Shown here: piece by piece, positions 6,382 to 14,847 of the stretch
How positions within the stretch are numbered: the first letter of the stretch is position 1
Layout: every line of letters starts with the position of its first letter
Assembly (NCBI GenBank): GCA_022564695.1
Contig: JADFKX010000012.1
Location: forward strand, 1-22,503
Source: Chloroflexota bacterium
Lineage (GTDB): Bacteria > Chloroflexota > Dehalococcoidia > SM23-28-2 > RBG-16-64-32
Direction: 5' to 3'
DNA: 22,503 bases
Made by a program: the position numbers and the translations under genes
The notes under the pieces: model-generated
The model's input: the letters and a program-made list of their open reading frames with translations, nothing else
The model's database searches: none
What the model was told of the DNA's origin: nothing

Positions 6382-7203
6382 GTGGACGAGTACGCAGAGG
6401 CGAACCGGCTCCATTGGGACGAGGTTGTTCCTGTCCACCTGGGCTCCGACTTCTACGACGTAGAAAGCTTCAAAGCAGGACAGTCGAAGCTGAAGCCGGT
6501 GGAGCTGGATGAGGTCGGCGATGTGCGAGGCAAGACTCTACTTCATCTGCAGTGCCACTTTGGGCTGGATACGCTTTCGTGGGCCCGAGAGGGCGCCGTT
6601 GTGACCGGCGTCGACTTCTCCAGGCAGGCGGTTGAGACGGCGCGGGCCCTGGCGTCGGAGACCGGAGTCGACGCACGGTTCATCGTATCGGATGTTTACG
6701 AGCTTCCGGAGAAGCTGAGCGAGCAGTTCGACATCGTGTTTACCTCGTACGGGGTGCTGTACTGGCTGCCTGACCTGAGGCGCTGGGCGGAGGTTGCGGC
6801 GCGTTTCGTCAGAACCGGCGGGACGTTCTATATCGTGGAGTTTCACCCGTTCGCCTGGGTATTCGATGACGCTCCCGACGTTACCGATCTACACGTGCGC
6901 TATCCGTACTTCCCGTCCGCGGAGCCGCTGCGGTTCGATGAAGAGGGAACGTACGCAGACCGCGGCGCGAACATCCAGCATAGGACTACCTACTCGTGGC
7001 CACACACACTGGGCGAAGCCGTCAGCGCGCTAATCGAGGCAGGCCTACGCATAGAGTTCCTACATGAGTTCCCGTTCAGTACCTATCAGGTGATGCCCCT
7101 CACTGAGATGGTGGCGGACAATACGGTGCGCCTCACCAAGCACGATGGCTGTGTCCCGTTGCTGTTCTCGATTAAGGCTACGAAGGAAGCGGAGGGCGGC
7201 TAG
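6382..7203 (+). CDS. Class I SAM-dependent methyltransferase
   Basis: A 273-residue methyltransferase with a Rossmann fold. Motif I reads LLHLQCHFGLDTLSWA, in which the usual Gly-rich loop carries Cys-His, a variant seen in one well-populated subgroup. Next come VTGVDFSRQAVETAR (acidic residue for the ribose), the IVSDVYELP segment and FTSYGVLYWLPDL. GTG 6382 is the start, eight bases after the previous stop. The C-terminal part (WPHTLGEAVSALIEAGLRIEFLHE) matches the substrate-side domain of that subgroup. The methyl acceptor is unknown. Confidence 0.85.
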   Translation: MDEYAEANRLHWDEVVPVHLGSDFYDVESFKAGQSKLKPVELDEVGDVRGKTLLHLQCHFGLDTLSWAREGAVVTGVDFSRQAVETARALASETGVDARFIVSDVYELPEKLSEQFDIVFTSYGVLYWLPDLRRWAEVAARFVRTGGTFYIVEFHPFAWVFDDAPDVTDLHVRYPYFPSAEPLRFDEEGTYADRGANIQHRTTYSWPHTLGEAVSALIEAGLRIEFLHEFPFSTYQVMPLTEMVADNTVRLTKHDGCVPLLFSIKATKEAEGG

Positions 7204-7325
7204 CGCCCTAGCGAATGCCGCTATCGTATTCAATGGTGATCTGGACGAACCGATCTGGCGGGACGGTGACGGTCTGAGGGATAGGCGTGGGCGGCACGCC
7301 TGCGAGCGAAGTCGGGGTTCATAGG
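7204..7325. other. Intergenic stretch with possible gene remnant
   Basis: No credible complete gene. On the minus strand a frame ending at TAG 7208-7210 reads TPTSLAGVPPTPIPQTVTV, then PPDRFVQITIEYDSGIR: a proline-rich linker followed by a beta-strand-like end. It is closed upstream by TGA near 7317 and lacks a proper start. It may be a decayed gene end or chance. Confidence 0.25.
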
Positions 7326-7355
7326 TTGCTTGGAAGCGATCCCCCGTGCTACAAT
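7326..7355 (+). promoter_or_regulatory. Promoter for the purine operon
   Basis: Extended -10 TGC-TACAAT (hexamer 7350-7355) with a partial -35 TTGCTT (7326-7331) at 18 bp. The implied leader before purF is about 90 bases. Confidence 0.55.
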
Positions 7356-7427
7356 TTGTTCGCTGGACAGAGGCGAAGGCGATCAGCTTTACGGTGCAGA
7401 CGCATTACTGTTTGGAGCTCAGTTTGA

Positions 7428-7447
7428 CCTGTCTTCCGCTGGACAGG
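7428..7447 (+). promoter_or_regulatory. Leader hairpin covering the purF ribosome site
   Basis: CCTGTC (7428-7433) pairs perfectly with GACAGG (7442-7447) across an eight-base loop. The 3' arm runs into the GACAGGGAA stretch just before GTG 7455. The ten-mer CGCTGGACAG occurs twice in this leader (7361-7370 and 7437-7446), so the CTGTC arm could pair with either copy. Confidence 0.4.
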
Positions 7448-7454
7448 GAACTTC

Positions 7455-8915
<1,461 letters not shown>

Positions 8916-8984
8916 TCAAACCTGTAGCGGAAGGCGAAGCTTTCCATGTGCTGCAGGGGGCCGGAGGGCCTCCGATACAACCGG

Positions 8985-10025
8985 ATGAGCGAAGAAAATC
9001 AGTCTCATGACGCGTACGCCGCTGCCGGCGTCGATATCGACGCCGCCGAGCGGCTGATCTCCCGCTTCGCTGACCTCGCCCGGGGCACCCGGCGTCCTGA
9101 GGTCATCGCTGATGTCGGTCCGTTCAGCGGCCTGTTCCGCCTTGGCGATTACCGTGATCCCGTCCTCGTGGCCAGCACGGACAGCGTCGGCACCAAGGTG
9201 AAGCTGGCTGCTGTGCTGGGGCGCTACGAGGGGCTGGGTCACGACCTGGTGAACCACTGCGTAAACGATAGCCTCACCACCGGCGCGGAGCCGCTGTTCT
9301 TCCTGGACTACATCGGCGGCAGCGGTGTGACGGATGAGGCGAAGCTGGCGCTGGTTAGCGGCGTGGCCGCGGCCTGTCGCGAGGCCGGCTGCGCCCTCCT
9401 GGGCGGTGAGACGGCCGATATGCCCGGCCTCTACGCTACGGGCGACTTCGACCTGGTGGGGTTCGTCCTGGGCGTGGTGGAGAGGGATGTCGTTATCGAC
9501 GGCTCGCGCATCCGGGAGGGGGACGTCCTCCTGGGGCTGCCTTCGGACGGGGTGCACACGAGCGGCTACTCGCTGGTGCGCAAGCTGTTCGAAGTTGGCC
9601 TCGGCGGTGACGCGGAGGAGGAGAGAGAGCGGCTGAACCGCACCTACCCCGGCCTGGACGGCAGCCTGGGAGAGGCGCTGCTGACGCCGCACCGCTGCTA
9701 CTACCGCGACCTGAAACCTGTCCTGCCGCAGCTCCGGGGCATCGCCCACATCACGGGCGGCGGCATCCCCGGCAACGTGCCCCGTGTCCTGCCTGACGAT
9801 CTCGGCGCTCGTATCGATAAGAGCGCGTGGGAGGTACCGCCGCTGTTTCGGCTGATCCAGGAGCGGGGCAACATCGCCGAGGATGAGATGTACCGCACGT
9901 TCAACATGGGGCTCGGCATCGTGCTGGCGGTGGCCCCTGCGGACGCCGAGGCCGTACGCTCGCAGCTCCCACAGGCATTCGTGGCGGGCGAGGTGGTGCG
10001 GGGCGAAGGCGTGGTGTGGGGGTAG
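8985..10025 (+). CDS. purM: Phosphoribosylformylglycinamidine cyclo-ligase
   Basis: A 346-residue AIR synthetase that closes the imidazole ring using ATP. Motifs: DAYAAAGVDIDAAERLI at the N-terminus, STDSVGTKVKLA, HDLVNHCVNDSLTTGAEPLFFLDY, LLGGETADMPGLY, LPSDGVHTSGYSLVRK, HITGGGIPGNVPRVLP and the terminal FNMGLGIVL. ATG 8985 fits the usual N-terminus; an in-frame ATG at 8946 has a better-placed GGAAGG and would add 13 residues. Between them lies a short inverted repeat CGGAGG-G-CCTCCG (8962-8974) that could affect start choice. purM ends two bases before the next ATG. Confidence 0.95.
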   Translation: MSEENQSHDAYAAAGVDIDAAERLISRFADLARGTRRPEVIADVGPFSGLFRLGDYRDPVLVASTDSVGTKVKLAAVLGRYEGLGHDLVNHCVNDSLTTGAEPLFFLDYIGGSGVTDEAKLALVSGVAAACREAGCALLGGETADMPGLYATGDFDLVGFVLGVVERDVVIDGSRIREGDVLLGLPSDGVHTSGYSLVRKLFEVGLGGDAEEERERLNRTYPGLDGSLGEALLTPHRCYYRDLKPVLPQLRGIAHITGGGIPGNVPRVLPDDLGARIDKSAWEVPPLFRLIQERGNIAEDEMYRTFNMGLGIVLAVAPADAEAVRSQLPQAFVAGEVVRGEGVVWG

Positions 10026-10027
10026 CC

Positions 10028-10453
10028 ATGCCCACCTTTCGCGTCTACTACGTCGAGCGGATGCCGCGGGGGGCCCGCGACTGGATGCGGACGTACGGCA
10101 TGAGCAGCGCTGGCTCGGAGCCGGAGGAGACGAGCCACGAGGAGGTGGAGTGGGAGGAGGAGGTGGAGGCGAGGAGCGCGGCGGAGGCGCTGGACACGTT
10201 CTTTCGGGAGCACGTCTCGGACCGCACGCAGGTGATGTGGGTGGACGAGGGGGGCGAGAGCCATAAGCTGGGGGGGATCGAGGATTACGAGTCTGAGAAG
10301 CCGTACATCTGGGTCGAGGACGATAAGCTGATGGCGTACCAGGGTATGGACGAGGTGACGCCGGGGATGGCCACCTGTCCCCTCTGCGGCGGCGCAGGCG
10401 AGGTGGTTGCCGAGGTGGCGGACGAGTTCCTGGCGGAGGAAGAGGGACGCTGA
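10028..10453 (+). CDS. Acidic protein of unknown function in the pur operon
   Basis: A 141-residue acidic protein beginning MPTFRVYYVERMPRGARDWM. It has a Glu-rich stretch (about 27-45, EEVEWEEEVEARSA), an alpha/beta-looking centre and one zinc-knuckle-like CPLCGG near residue 115 with no second cysteine pair, so a lone CxxC. The start is two bases after the purM stop, and purH begins two bases after its own stop, so it is clearly part of the pur operon. I do not recognise a family. It is not PurS, PurN or PurE by length or motif. Confidence 0.7.
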   Translation: MPTFRVYYVERMPRGARDWMRTYGMSSAGSEPEETSHEEVEWEEEVEARSAAEALDTFFREHVSDRTQVMWVDEGGESHKLGGIEDYESEKPYIWVEDDKLMAYQGMDEVTPGMATCPLCGGAGEVVAEVADEFLAEEEGR

Positions 10454-10455
10454 CG

Positions 10456-11997
10456 ATGATCGCCCTTATCTCCGTGCACGATAAGACCGGCGTCCAGGAG
10501 TTCGCTCGCAGCCTGGCAGAGCTGGGGTTCGATATCTACTCCACGGGCGGCACCCAGAAGCATCTGAGGGACGGCGGTGTGGCTGTGCAGAGCGTTTCGA
10601 CGCTGACGGGCTTCCCGGAGATCCTGGGCGGCCGGGTCAAGACGCTGCACCCGATGGTGCACGGCGGCATCCTGGCCCGTCGCGACCGGCCGGAGCAGAT
10701 GGAGGAGCTGGCCCGCAGCGAGATCCCGCCTATCGATATCGTCTGCGTGAACCTCTATCCGTTTGTGGAGACGGTGGCGAAGCCGGACGTCAGCCTGGAC
10801 GATGCGCTGGAGAACATCGACATCGGCGGCCCGACGATGCTGCGCGCCGCCGCCAAGAACTACCCCTTCGTCCTCGTCCTCGTTGACCCGTCCGACTACG
10901 CCCAGGCGTTGGATCACCTGCGGGCGGAGGCTGTGCCTCTGGAGTTTCGCCGGCGCCTGGCGGAGAAGGCGTTCCAGCACGTCGCCAGCTACGACACGGC
11001 TATCGCCCAGTACCTGCGGTCGGACGAGCACGGCGAGGAGTCGTTCCCTGAGCGTATGACTGTGGCGCTGGACAAGGCGCTGGACCTCCGCTATGGGGAG
11101 AACCCCCACCAGCGGGCCGCGCTCTACCGAGAGGAGCGGGTCGGCCAAGGCGACGGCGGCATCGTCGCCGCTGAGAAGCTGCACGGGTTGGAGCTGTCAT
11201 ACATAAACGTGATGGACGCCGACGCCGCCTGGCAGGCGGTGTCTGAGTTCAGCGATCCGGCCGTCGTCATCCTCAAGCATGCCAACCCCTGCGGCATCGC
11301 CAGCCATGACGACATCGCCGAGGCCTACCGGCGCGCGTTCGACTCCGACCAGATGTCGCCGTTCGGCGGTATCGTCGCCGCTAACCGGGCGGTCACGGCG
11401 GCGATGGCGGCGGCGATGAAGGGGATGCGCTATGACGTTACCGTGGCGCCGGACTACGAGGCGGCGGCGCTGGAGCGGCTGCGCAAGCGGCGCGACCTGC
11501 GCATACTGCGGATGCCGGAGGGGGAAACGGCGCCGGCGCTGGACTACCGGCGCGTCTCGGGTGGTCTCCTGGTGCAGGAGGCGGATCTCCGCCCTGACGA
11601 TGGCCTGGAGCTGCGGGTGGTGACGAAGCGGGCGCCCACGGCGGCGGAGCTGGTGGACCTGCGCTTCGCCTGGAAGGCGGCGAAGCACGTGAAGTCCAAC
11701 GCTATCGTTATCGCCAAGGAGAGGGCGACCGTGGGCATCGGCGGTGGACAGCAGAACCGCAAGACGCCGGTGGAGTTGGCGCTACGCCTGGCCGGGGAGA
11801 AGGCGAAGGGCGGCGTGCTTGCTTCGGACGCTTTCTTCCCCTTCGCCCGTGACGACGCGGTGGAGATGGCCTGTCGCGCCGGCGTCACGGCTATCATTCA
11901 GCCCGGGGGCGCCGTTCGGGATGAGGAGGCGATCGAAGTGTGTGATGAGTATGGCGTCGCCATGGTATTCACGGGTGAGCGCCACTTTCGTCACTAG
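10456..11997 (+). CDS. purH: Bifunctional AICAR formyltransferase / IMP cyclohydrolase
   Basis: A 513-residue enzyme performing the last two steps of IMP synthesis. The N-terminal cyclohydrolase half shows ALISVHDKTGVQEFARSL, IYSTGGTQKHL, GGRVKTLHPMVHGGIL, VCVNLYPF and NIDIGGPTMLRAAAKN. The formyltransferase half shows LRYGENPHQRAALY, INVMDADAAWQ, VILKHANPCGIA with the catalytic Lys-His, SPFGGIVAANR, the KSNAIVIAK region, GIGGGQQNRK and the terminal IIQPGGAVRDEE. AGAGGGA precedes the ATG. It closes the pur unit; the other pathway genes are not in this window. Confidence 0.96.
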   Translation: MIALISVHDKTGVQEFARSLAELGFDIYSTGGTQKHLRDGGVAVQSVSTLTGFPEILGGRVKTLHPMVHGGILARRDRPEQMEELARSEIPPIDIVCVNLYPFVETVAKPDVSLDDALENIDIGGPTMLRAAAKNYPFVLVLVDPSDYAQALDHLRAEAVPLEFRRRLAEKAFQHVASYDTAIAQYLRSDEHGEESFPERMTVALDKALDLRYGENPHQRAALYREERVGQGDGGIVAAEKLHGLELSYINVMDADAAWQAVSEFSDPAVVILKHANPCGIASHDDIAEAYRRAFDSDQMSPFGGIVAANRAVTAAMAAAMKGMRYDVTVAPDYEAAALERLRKRRDLRILRMPEGETAPALDYRRVSGGLLVQEADLRPDDGLELRVVTKRAPTAAELVDLRFAWKAAKHVKSNAIVIAKERATVGIGGGQQNRKTPVELALRLAGEKAKGGVLASDAFFPFARDDAVEMACRAGVTAIIQPGGAVRDEEAIEVCDEYGVAMVFTGERHFRH

Positions 11998-12030
11998 GCT
12001 TGGCTGCCGTGCGTTGAAGGAGACACGCTC

Positions 12031-12059
12031 TTGACACGGGATAGCGGTGATGCTAGCCT
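12031..12059 (+). promoter_or_regulatory. Promoter for the cytochrome bc cluster
   Basis: A perfect -35 TTGACA (12031-12036), a 17-bp spacer and an extended -10 TGC-TAGCCT (hexamer 12054-12059), about 75 bp before the 40-residue membrane peptide gene. It separates the respiratory cluster from purH. Confidence 0.6.
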
Positions 12060-12134
12060 GCGATTGCTAAGAACTTCACAATCCGTCGCCGTAACGGCCT
12101 TTTGGGCGGGCTCAGGTAGGAGGGATCAGCCGGT

Positions 12135-12257
12135 ATGCCCCCGTTGGATATCCTGTTTCGCCAGGTGCCTGAGGGGTATGAGTTCCTAGCGGTTCTATTT
12201 ACAATCCTCGGGTCGCTTGGGATCATGGTTATGTTCGGCGCCTGGTGGTCTCGGTGA
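12135..12257 (+). CDS. 40-residue single-helix membrane protein of the bc cluster
   Basis: ATG 12135 to TGA 12257 encodes MPPLDILFRQVPEGYEFLAV, then LFTILGSLGIMVMFGAWWSR. There is one hydrophobic helix at about 17-36, ending in Trp-Trp-Ser-Arg at the membrane edge. AGGAGGG (12118-12124) stands ten bases upstream. It is the first gene after the cluster promoter and ends 11 bases before the cytochrome b ATG. Respiratory and b6f complexes often carry one-helix subunits of this size (PetG/PetL/PetN in b6f), so a structural or assembly role in this complex is plausible. No sequence family is recognised, and length makes chance similarity useless. Confidence 0.7.
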   Translation: MPPLDILFRQVPEGYEFLAVLFTILGSLGIMVMFGAWWSR

Positions 12258-12268
12258 GGCGTGAATAG

Positions 12269-13048
12269 ATGTCGGTGACGGAAGAGCCCGGCAAACCACG
12301 TAACTTGCGGGAACGGCTGAACGTTCTTCAGGACCGCATCTACGACAAGCTATTCCACAACTACATCTGGCAGTCCATCTTCCGCTCCGGCTACCCGAAC
12401 ACTCCCCGCAACCAGATGCTGGTGGTGGCTACCAACGTCTTCCTCCACCTTCACCCCACTCGTATCCATCGCACGCACGTGAAGATCACGTACACGTATT
12501 GCCTGGGCGGGCTGACGTTCTTCATGTTCATCGTCCTGACCATCACGGGTGTGCTGCTCATGTTCTACTACGTGCCCTCAGTGGACCGCGCTTACCAGGA
12601 CATCGCCGCCCTGGAGACGAACGTCAAGTTCGGCCTACTGATGCGTAACCTGCACCGTTGGACCGCCCACGCCATGGTGATCCTGGTGTTCCTGCACATG
12701 ATGCGCGTGTTCTACACGGGGGCCTATAAGCCACCGCGGGAGTTCAACTGGGTTGTGGGCGTGGTTCTGCTAGTCCTGACGTTGGTCCTTAGCTTTACGG
12801 GCTACCTGCTTCCCTGGGATCAGCTAGCCCTTTGGGCGGTCACCGTCGGCCACGGCATCGGCGGCTCTGCCCCGTACCTGGGCGACGAAACGCAGATCAT
12901 TGTGTTCGGTGGCTTCGAGATCGGGCAGCCGGCGCTGATCCGGTTCTACACGCTACACGTCATTGCGCTGCCCCTGCTGGCGGCGATCATGATGGCGGTC
13001 CACTTCTGGCGTATCCGCCGCGACGGCGGTATGGCGCGGCCGCTGTAG
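12269..13048 (+). CDS. Cytochrome b, b6-type N-terminal subunit
   Basis: A 259-residue diheme cytochrome b of the split type, four helices, quinol-oxidising core of a bc complex. Heme ligands are His129/His143 (13 residues between) and His230/His245 (14 between, the b6 spacing). Cys78 in the YCLGG motif stands 51 residues before the first ligand, the same distance as Cys35 to His86 of plant cytochrome b6, where it covalently holds heme c-n. PPREFNWVVGV and SFTGYLLPWDQLALWA are b6 signatures. About 45 extra N-terminal residues (MSVTEEPGKPRNLRERLNVL onward) precede the amphipathic region. The C-terminal half is encoded separately by the next gene, 18 bases on. Confidence 0.93.
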   Translation: MSVTEEPGKPRNLRERLNVLQDRIYDKLFHNYIWQSIFRSGYPNTPRNQMLVVATNVFLHLHPTRIHRTHVKITYTYCLGGLTFFMFIVLTITGVLLMFYYVPSVDRAYQDIAALETNVKFGLLMRNLHRWTAHAMVILVFLHMMRVFYTGAYKPPREFNWVVGVVLLVLTLVLSFTGYLLPWDQLALWAVTVGHGIGGSAPYLGDETQIIVFGGFEIGQPALIRFYTLHVIALPLLAAIMMAVHFWRIRRDGGMARPL

Positions 13049-13066
13049 GAGACCGAAGGCAGCCAT

Positions 13067-14038
13067 ATGGCCGTAGAGGCCCAACGACAGGCGTCCGCAG
13101 CCCCCGCCAGGCCACGCCCCAAGCGTTCGCGCGAGGAGGAGGTGCTGGTCTGGCCGAACCTCGTGTTCATCGAGTTCATCTCGGCGGTGCTGTTCACCAT
13201 CACCTTCACGATCCTGTCGGTCTTCATCAACGCGCCTCTGCTAAACCGCGCCAACCTCAACGTAACGCCTAACCCCTCAAAGGCGCCCTGGTATTTCGGC
13301 AACCTCCAGGAGCTCCTCCTGCACATGGACAAGGCCTGGGGCGGCGTGCTGTTGCCGACCATCTTCCTCGGCTTCCTGGCCACCATTCCCTTCATCGACC
13401 GCAGCCGGCACATGCAGGGCGTCTGGTTCGGCACGAAGTACGCGGCTCGCATCACCGTCATCACCGTCATCTACGCCACCGTCGTCATCTTCGCCCTCGT
13501 CTCGTTCGATGCCGGGGAGTCCACAGGCACGGAACGTCTCACTCGTTGGATTCCGGCCTGCGCCGAGAGCTCCGAAGACGTCTCCTGGCCCTGCCTTCGG
13601 GACGAAGTTGGCGCGGACCACCTGGGCATCGTATCGACGAAAGACATCTCCAAGCGGCTGGAGTTCGAGGTCCTGGGTGTGAAGTGGCCGGAGGACCTGG
13701 ACCATATAGCCTGGCCGTTCAACGACTCGATAGGCGATTGGGACCTGGGAGGTATCGGCCTGGGGAGCATCCACGGCTGGGGAGGTGAGCACTTCAACAT
13801 CCCGTCTATCATGGCGGAGCAGGTGATACCGCTGACCCTCGTCATCGTCGTGTTCCCCGGGATGATAATCTATACCCTATTCCGCTTAGGCTGGGTACGG
13901 ACCAGACGTGACGTGCTGATCGTAATGTTTACGGGGGCTTTGACGTCATTCGTAGCCCTGACCCTGGTGGCGAGCTTCTTCCGCGGCCAGGGCCAGGACC
14001 TGATATGGCCCTGGAAGATCAAGGTGGACGAGGGTTAA
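13067..14038 (+). CDS. Cytochrome b C-terminal (subunit IV-like) protein, extended
   Basis: A 323-residue partner of the b6-type subunit. Helices are predicted at about 32-54, 92-110, 127-147, 252-272 and 283-304. The Qo-loop position reads NPSKAPWYFGNLQELL (73-77 APWYF), so the PEWY glutamate of mitochondrial and b6f proteins is absent; non-PEWY variants are known in menaquinone-using complexes. A soluble stretch of about 100 residues (148-251) lies between helices three and four and carries Cys165 and Cys176. Plant subunit IV is only about 160 residues with three helices, so two helices and this domain are extra. Spacing to the upstream gene is 18 bases. Confidence 0.85.
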   Translation: MAVEAQRQASAAPARPRPKRSREEEVLVWPNLVFIEFISAVLFTITFTILSVFINAPLLNRANLNVTPNPSKAPWYFGNLQELLLHMDKAWGGVLLPTIFLGFLATIPFIDRSRHMQGVWFGTKYAARITVITVIYATVVIFALVSFDAGESTGTERLTRWIPACAESSEDVSWPCLRDEVGADHLGIVSTKDISKRLEFEVLGVKWPEDLDHIAWPFNDSIGDWDLGGIGLGSIHGWGGEHFNIPSIMAEQVIPLTLVIVVFPGMIIYTLFRLGWVRTRRDVLIVMFTGALTSFVALTLVASFFRGQGQDLIWPWKIKVDEG

Positions 14039-14121
14039 GCGATTTTGCTTAGTCCATCTACGCCAGCACCTGGATCAGAGGCCGGGGCCGGTTGGAGATA
14101 ATATAGGTGAGGTGAGACGGA

Positions 14122-14808
14122 ATGGAATCTGAGACTCAGGAGCCGCAGGGCGGAGACACGGGGGGACAGCCTCAGTCTGCGGCCCCACAGCAAGCCCAAC
14201 CGTCAGTGGCGGCCGAGCAGCCCGTCGCTGCCACTATCGATACGCCGGTTGCGACGCCGGTGCCGAAGCGGCCCGTCTTCACGCGGCGCCTGTTCATACT
14301 GGGTGGCTTTTGGACCACCATGAGCCTTGCCCTGGTGGGGCTGGTGGGCCCTTCTCTGAACTTCGCTTTCACCCGCAACCCGTCCGGCGGCGCCCGCGAG
14401 GTGTTCGTTAGCGCCGACCGGATTCCGGCGCCGGGGGACGACCCGGTAGTCATAGCGGAGGGCAGGTTCTTCCTGGTGAACCTGGAGGCAGGGGTTACTC
14501 CCAACCGGGAGGAGACGGAGGGCGGTCTTCTGGCGCTATGGCAAAAGTGTCCCCACCTGGGCTGTACCGTCCCCTACCGGTCGGACTTTAATTTCCTGGG
14601 CCGCACGGGGTGGTTCCGCTGCCCCTGCCACGGCTCCACCTACACTAAGGAAGGCGGCATCCTCGTCGCCGGTCCGGCGCCGCGCCCCATGGACCGCTTC
14701 GTCATAGAGGTACAGGAGGACAACAGCATCGTCGTGAACACGGGCGTGACCGTAGCGGAGACGGGCGCCGCGGACAACCCATCCAAGACTGTTGAGTACA
14801 ACGCTTAG
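14122..14808 (+). CDS. Rieske iron-sulfur protein of the bc complex
   Basis: A 228-residue protein holding a [2Fe-2S] cluster that takes electrons from quinol at the Qo site. Both Rieske boxes are complete: C143-P-H145-L-G-C148 and C167-P-C169-H170-G-S. Cys143, His145, Cys167 and His170 are ligands, and Cys148/Cys169 form the usual disulfide. About 50 Ala/Gln/Pro-rich N-terminal residues precede a TRRLFILGG twin-arginine motif and one membrane helix (about 57-80), consistent with Tat export and anchoring. It follows subunit IV by 83 bases and precedes the cytochrome c fusion, so the complex is encoded as one unit. Confidence 0.94.
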   Translation: MESETQEPQGGDTGGQPQSAAPQQAQPSVAAEQPVAATIDTPVATPVPKRPVFTRRLFILGGFWTTMSLALVGLVGPSLNFAFTRNPSGGAREVFVSADRIPAPGDDPVVIAEGRFFLVNLEAGVTPNREETEGGLLALWQKCPHLGCTVPYRSDFNFLGRTGWFRCPCHGSTYTKEGGILVAGPAPRPMDRFVIEVQEDNSIVVNTGVTVAETGAADNPSKTVEYNA

Positions 14809-14847
14809 AAGTCCGGCGAAAGCGAGAGGATAGGTGCCCGCAGCCCA

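Noticed and set aside
7204..7454. RNA gene or riboswitch in the gap before purF
   Set aside because: No tRNA arms or recognisable purine riboswitch core were seen; only a promoter and short repeats.
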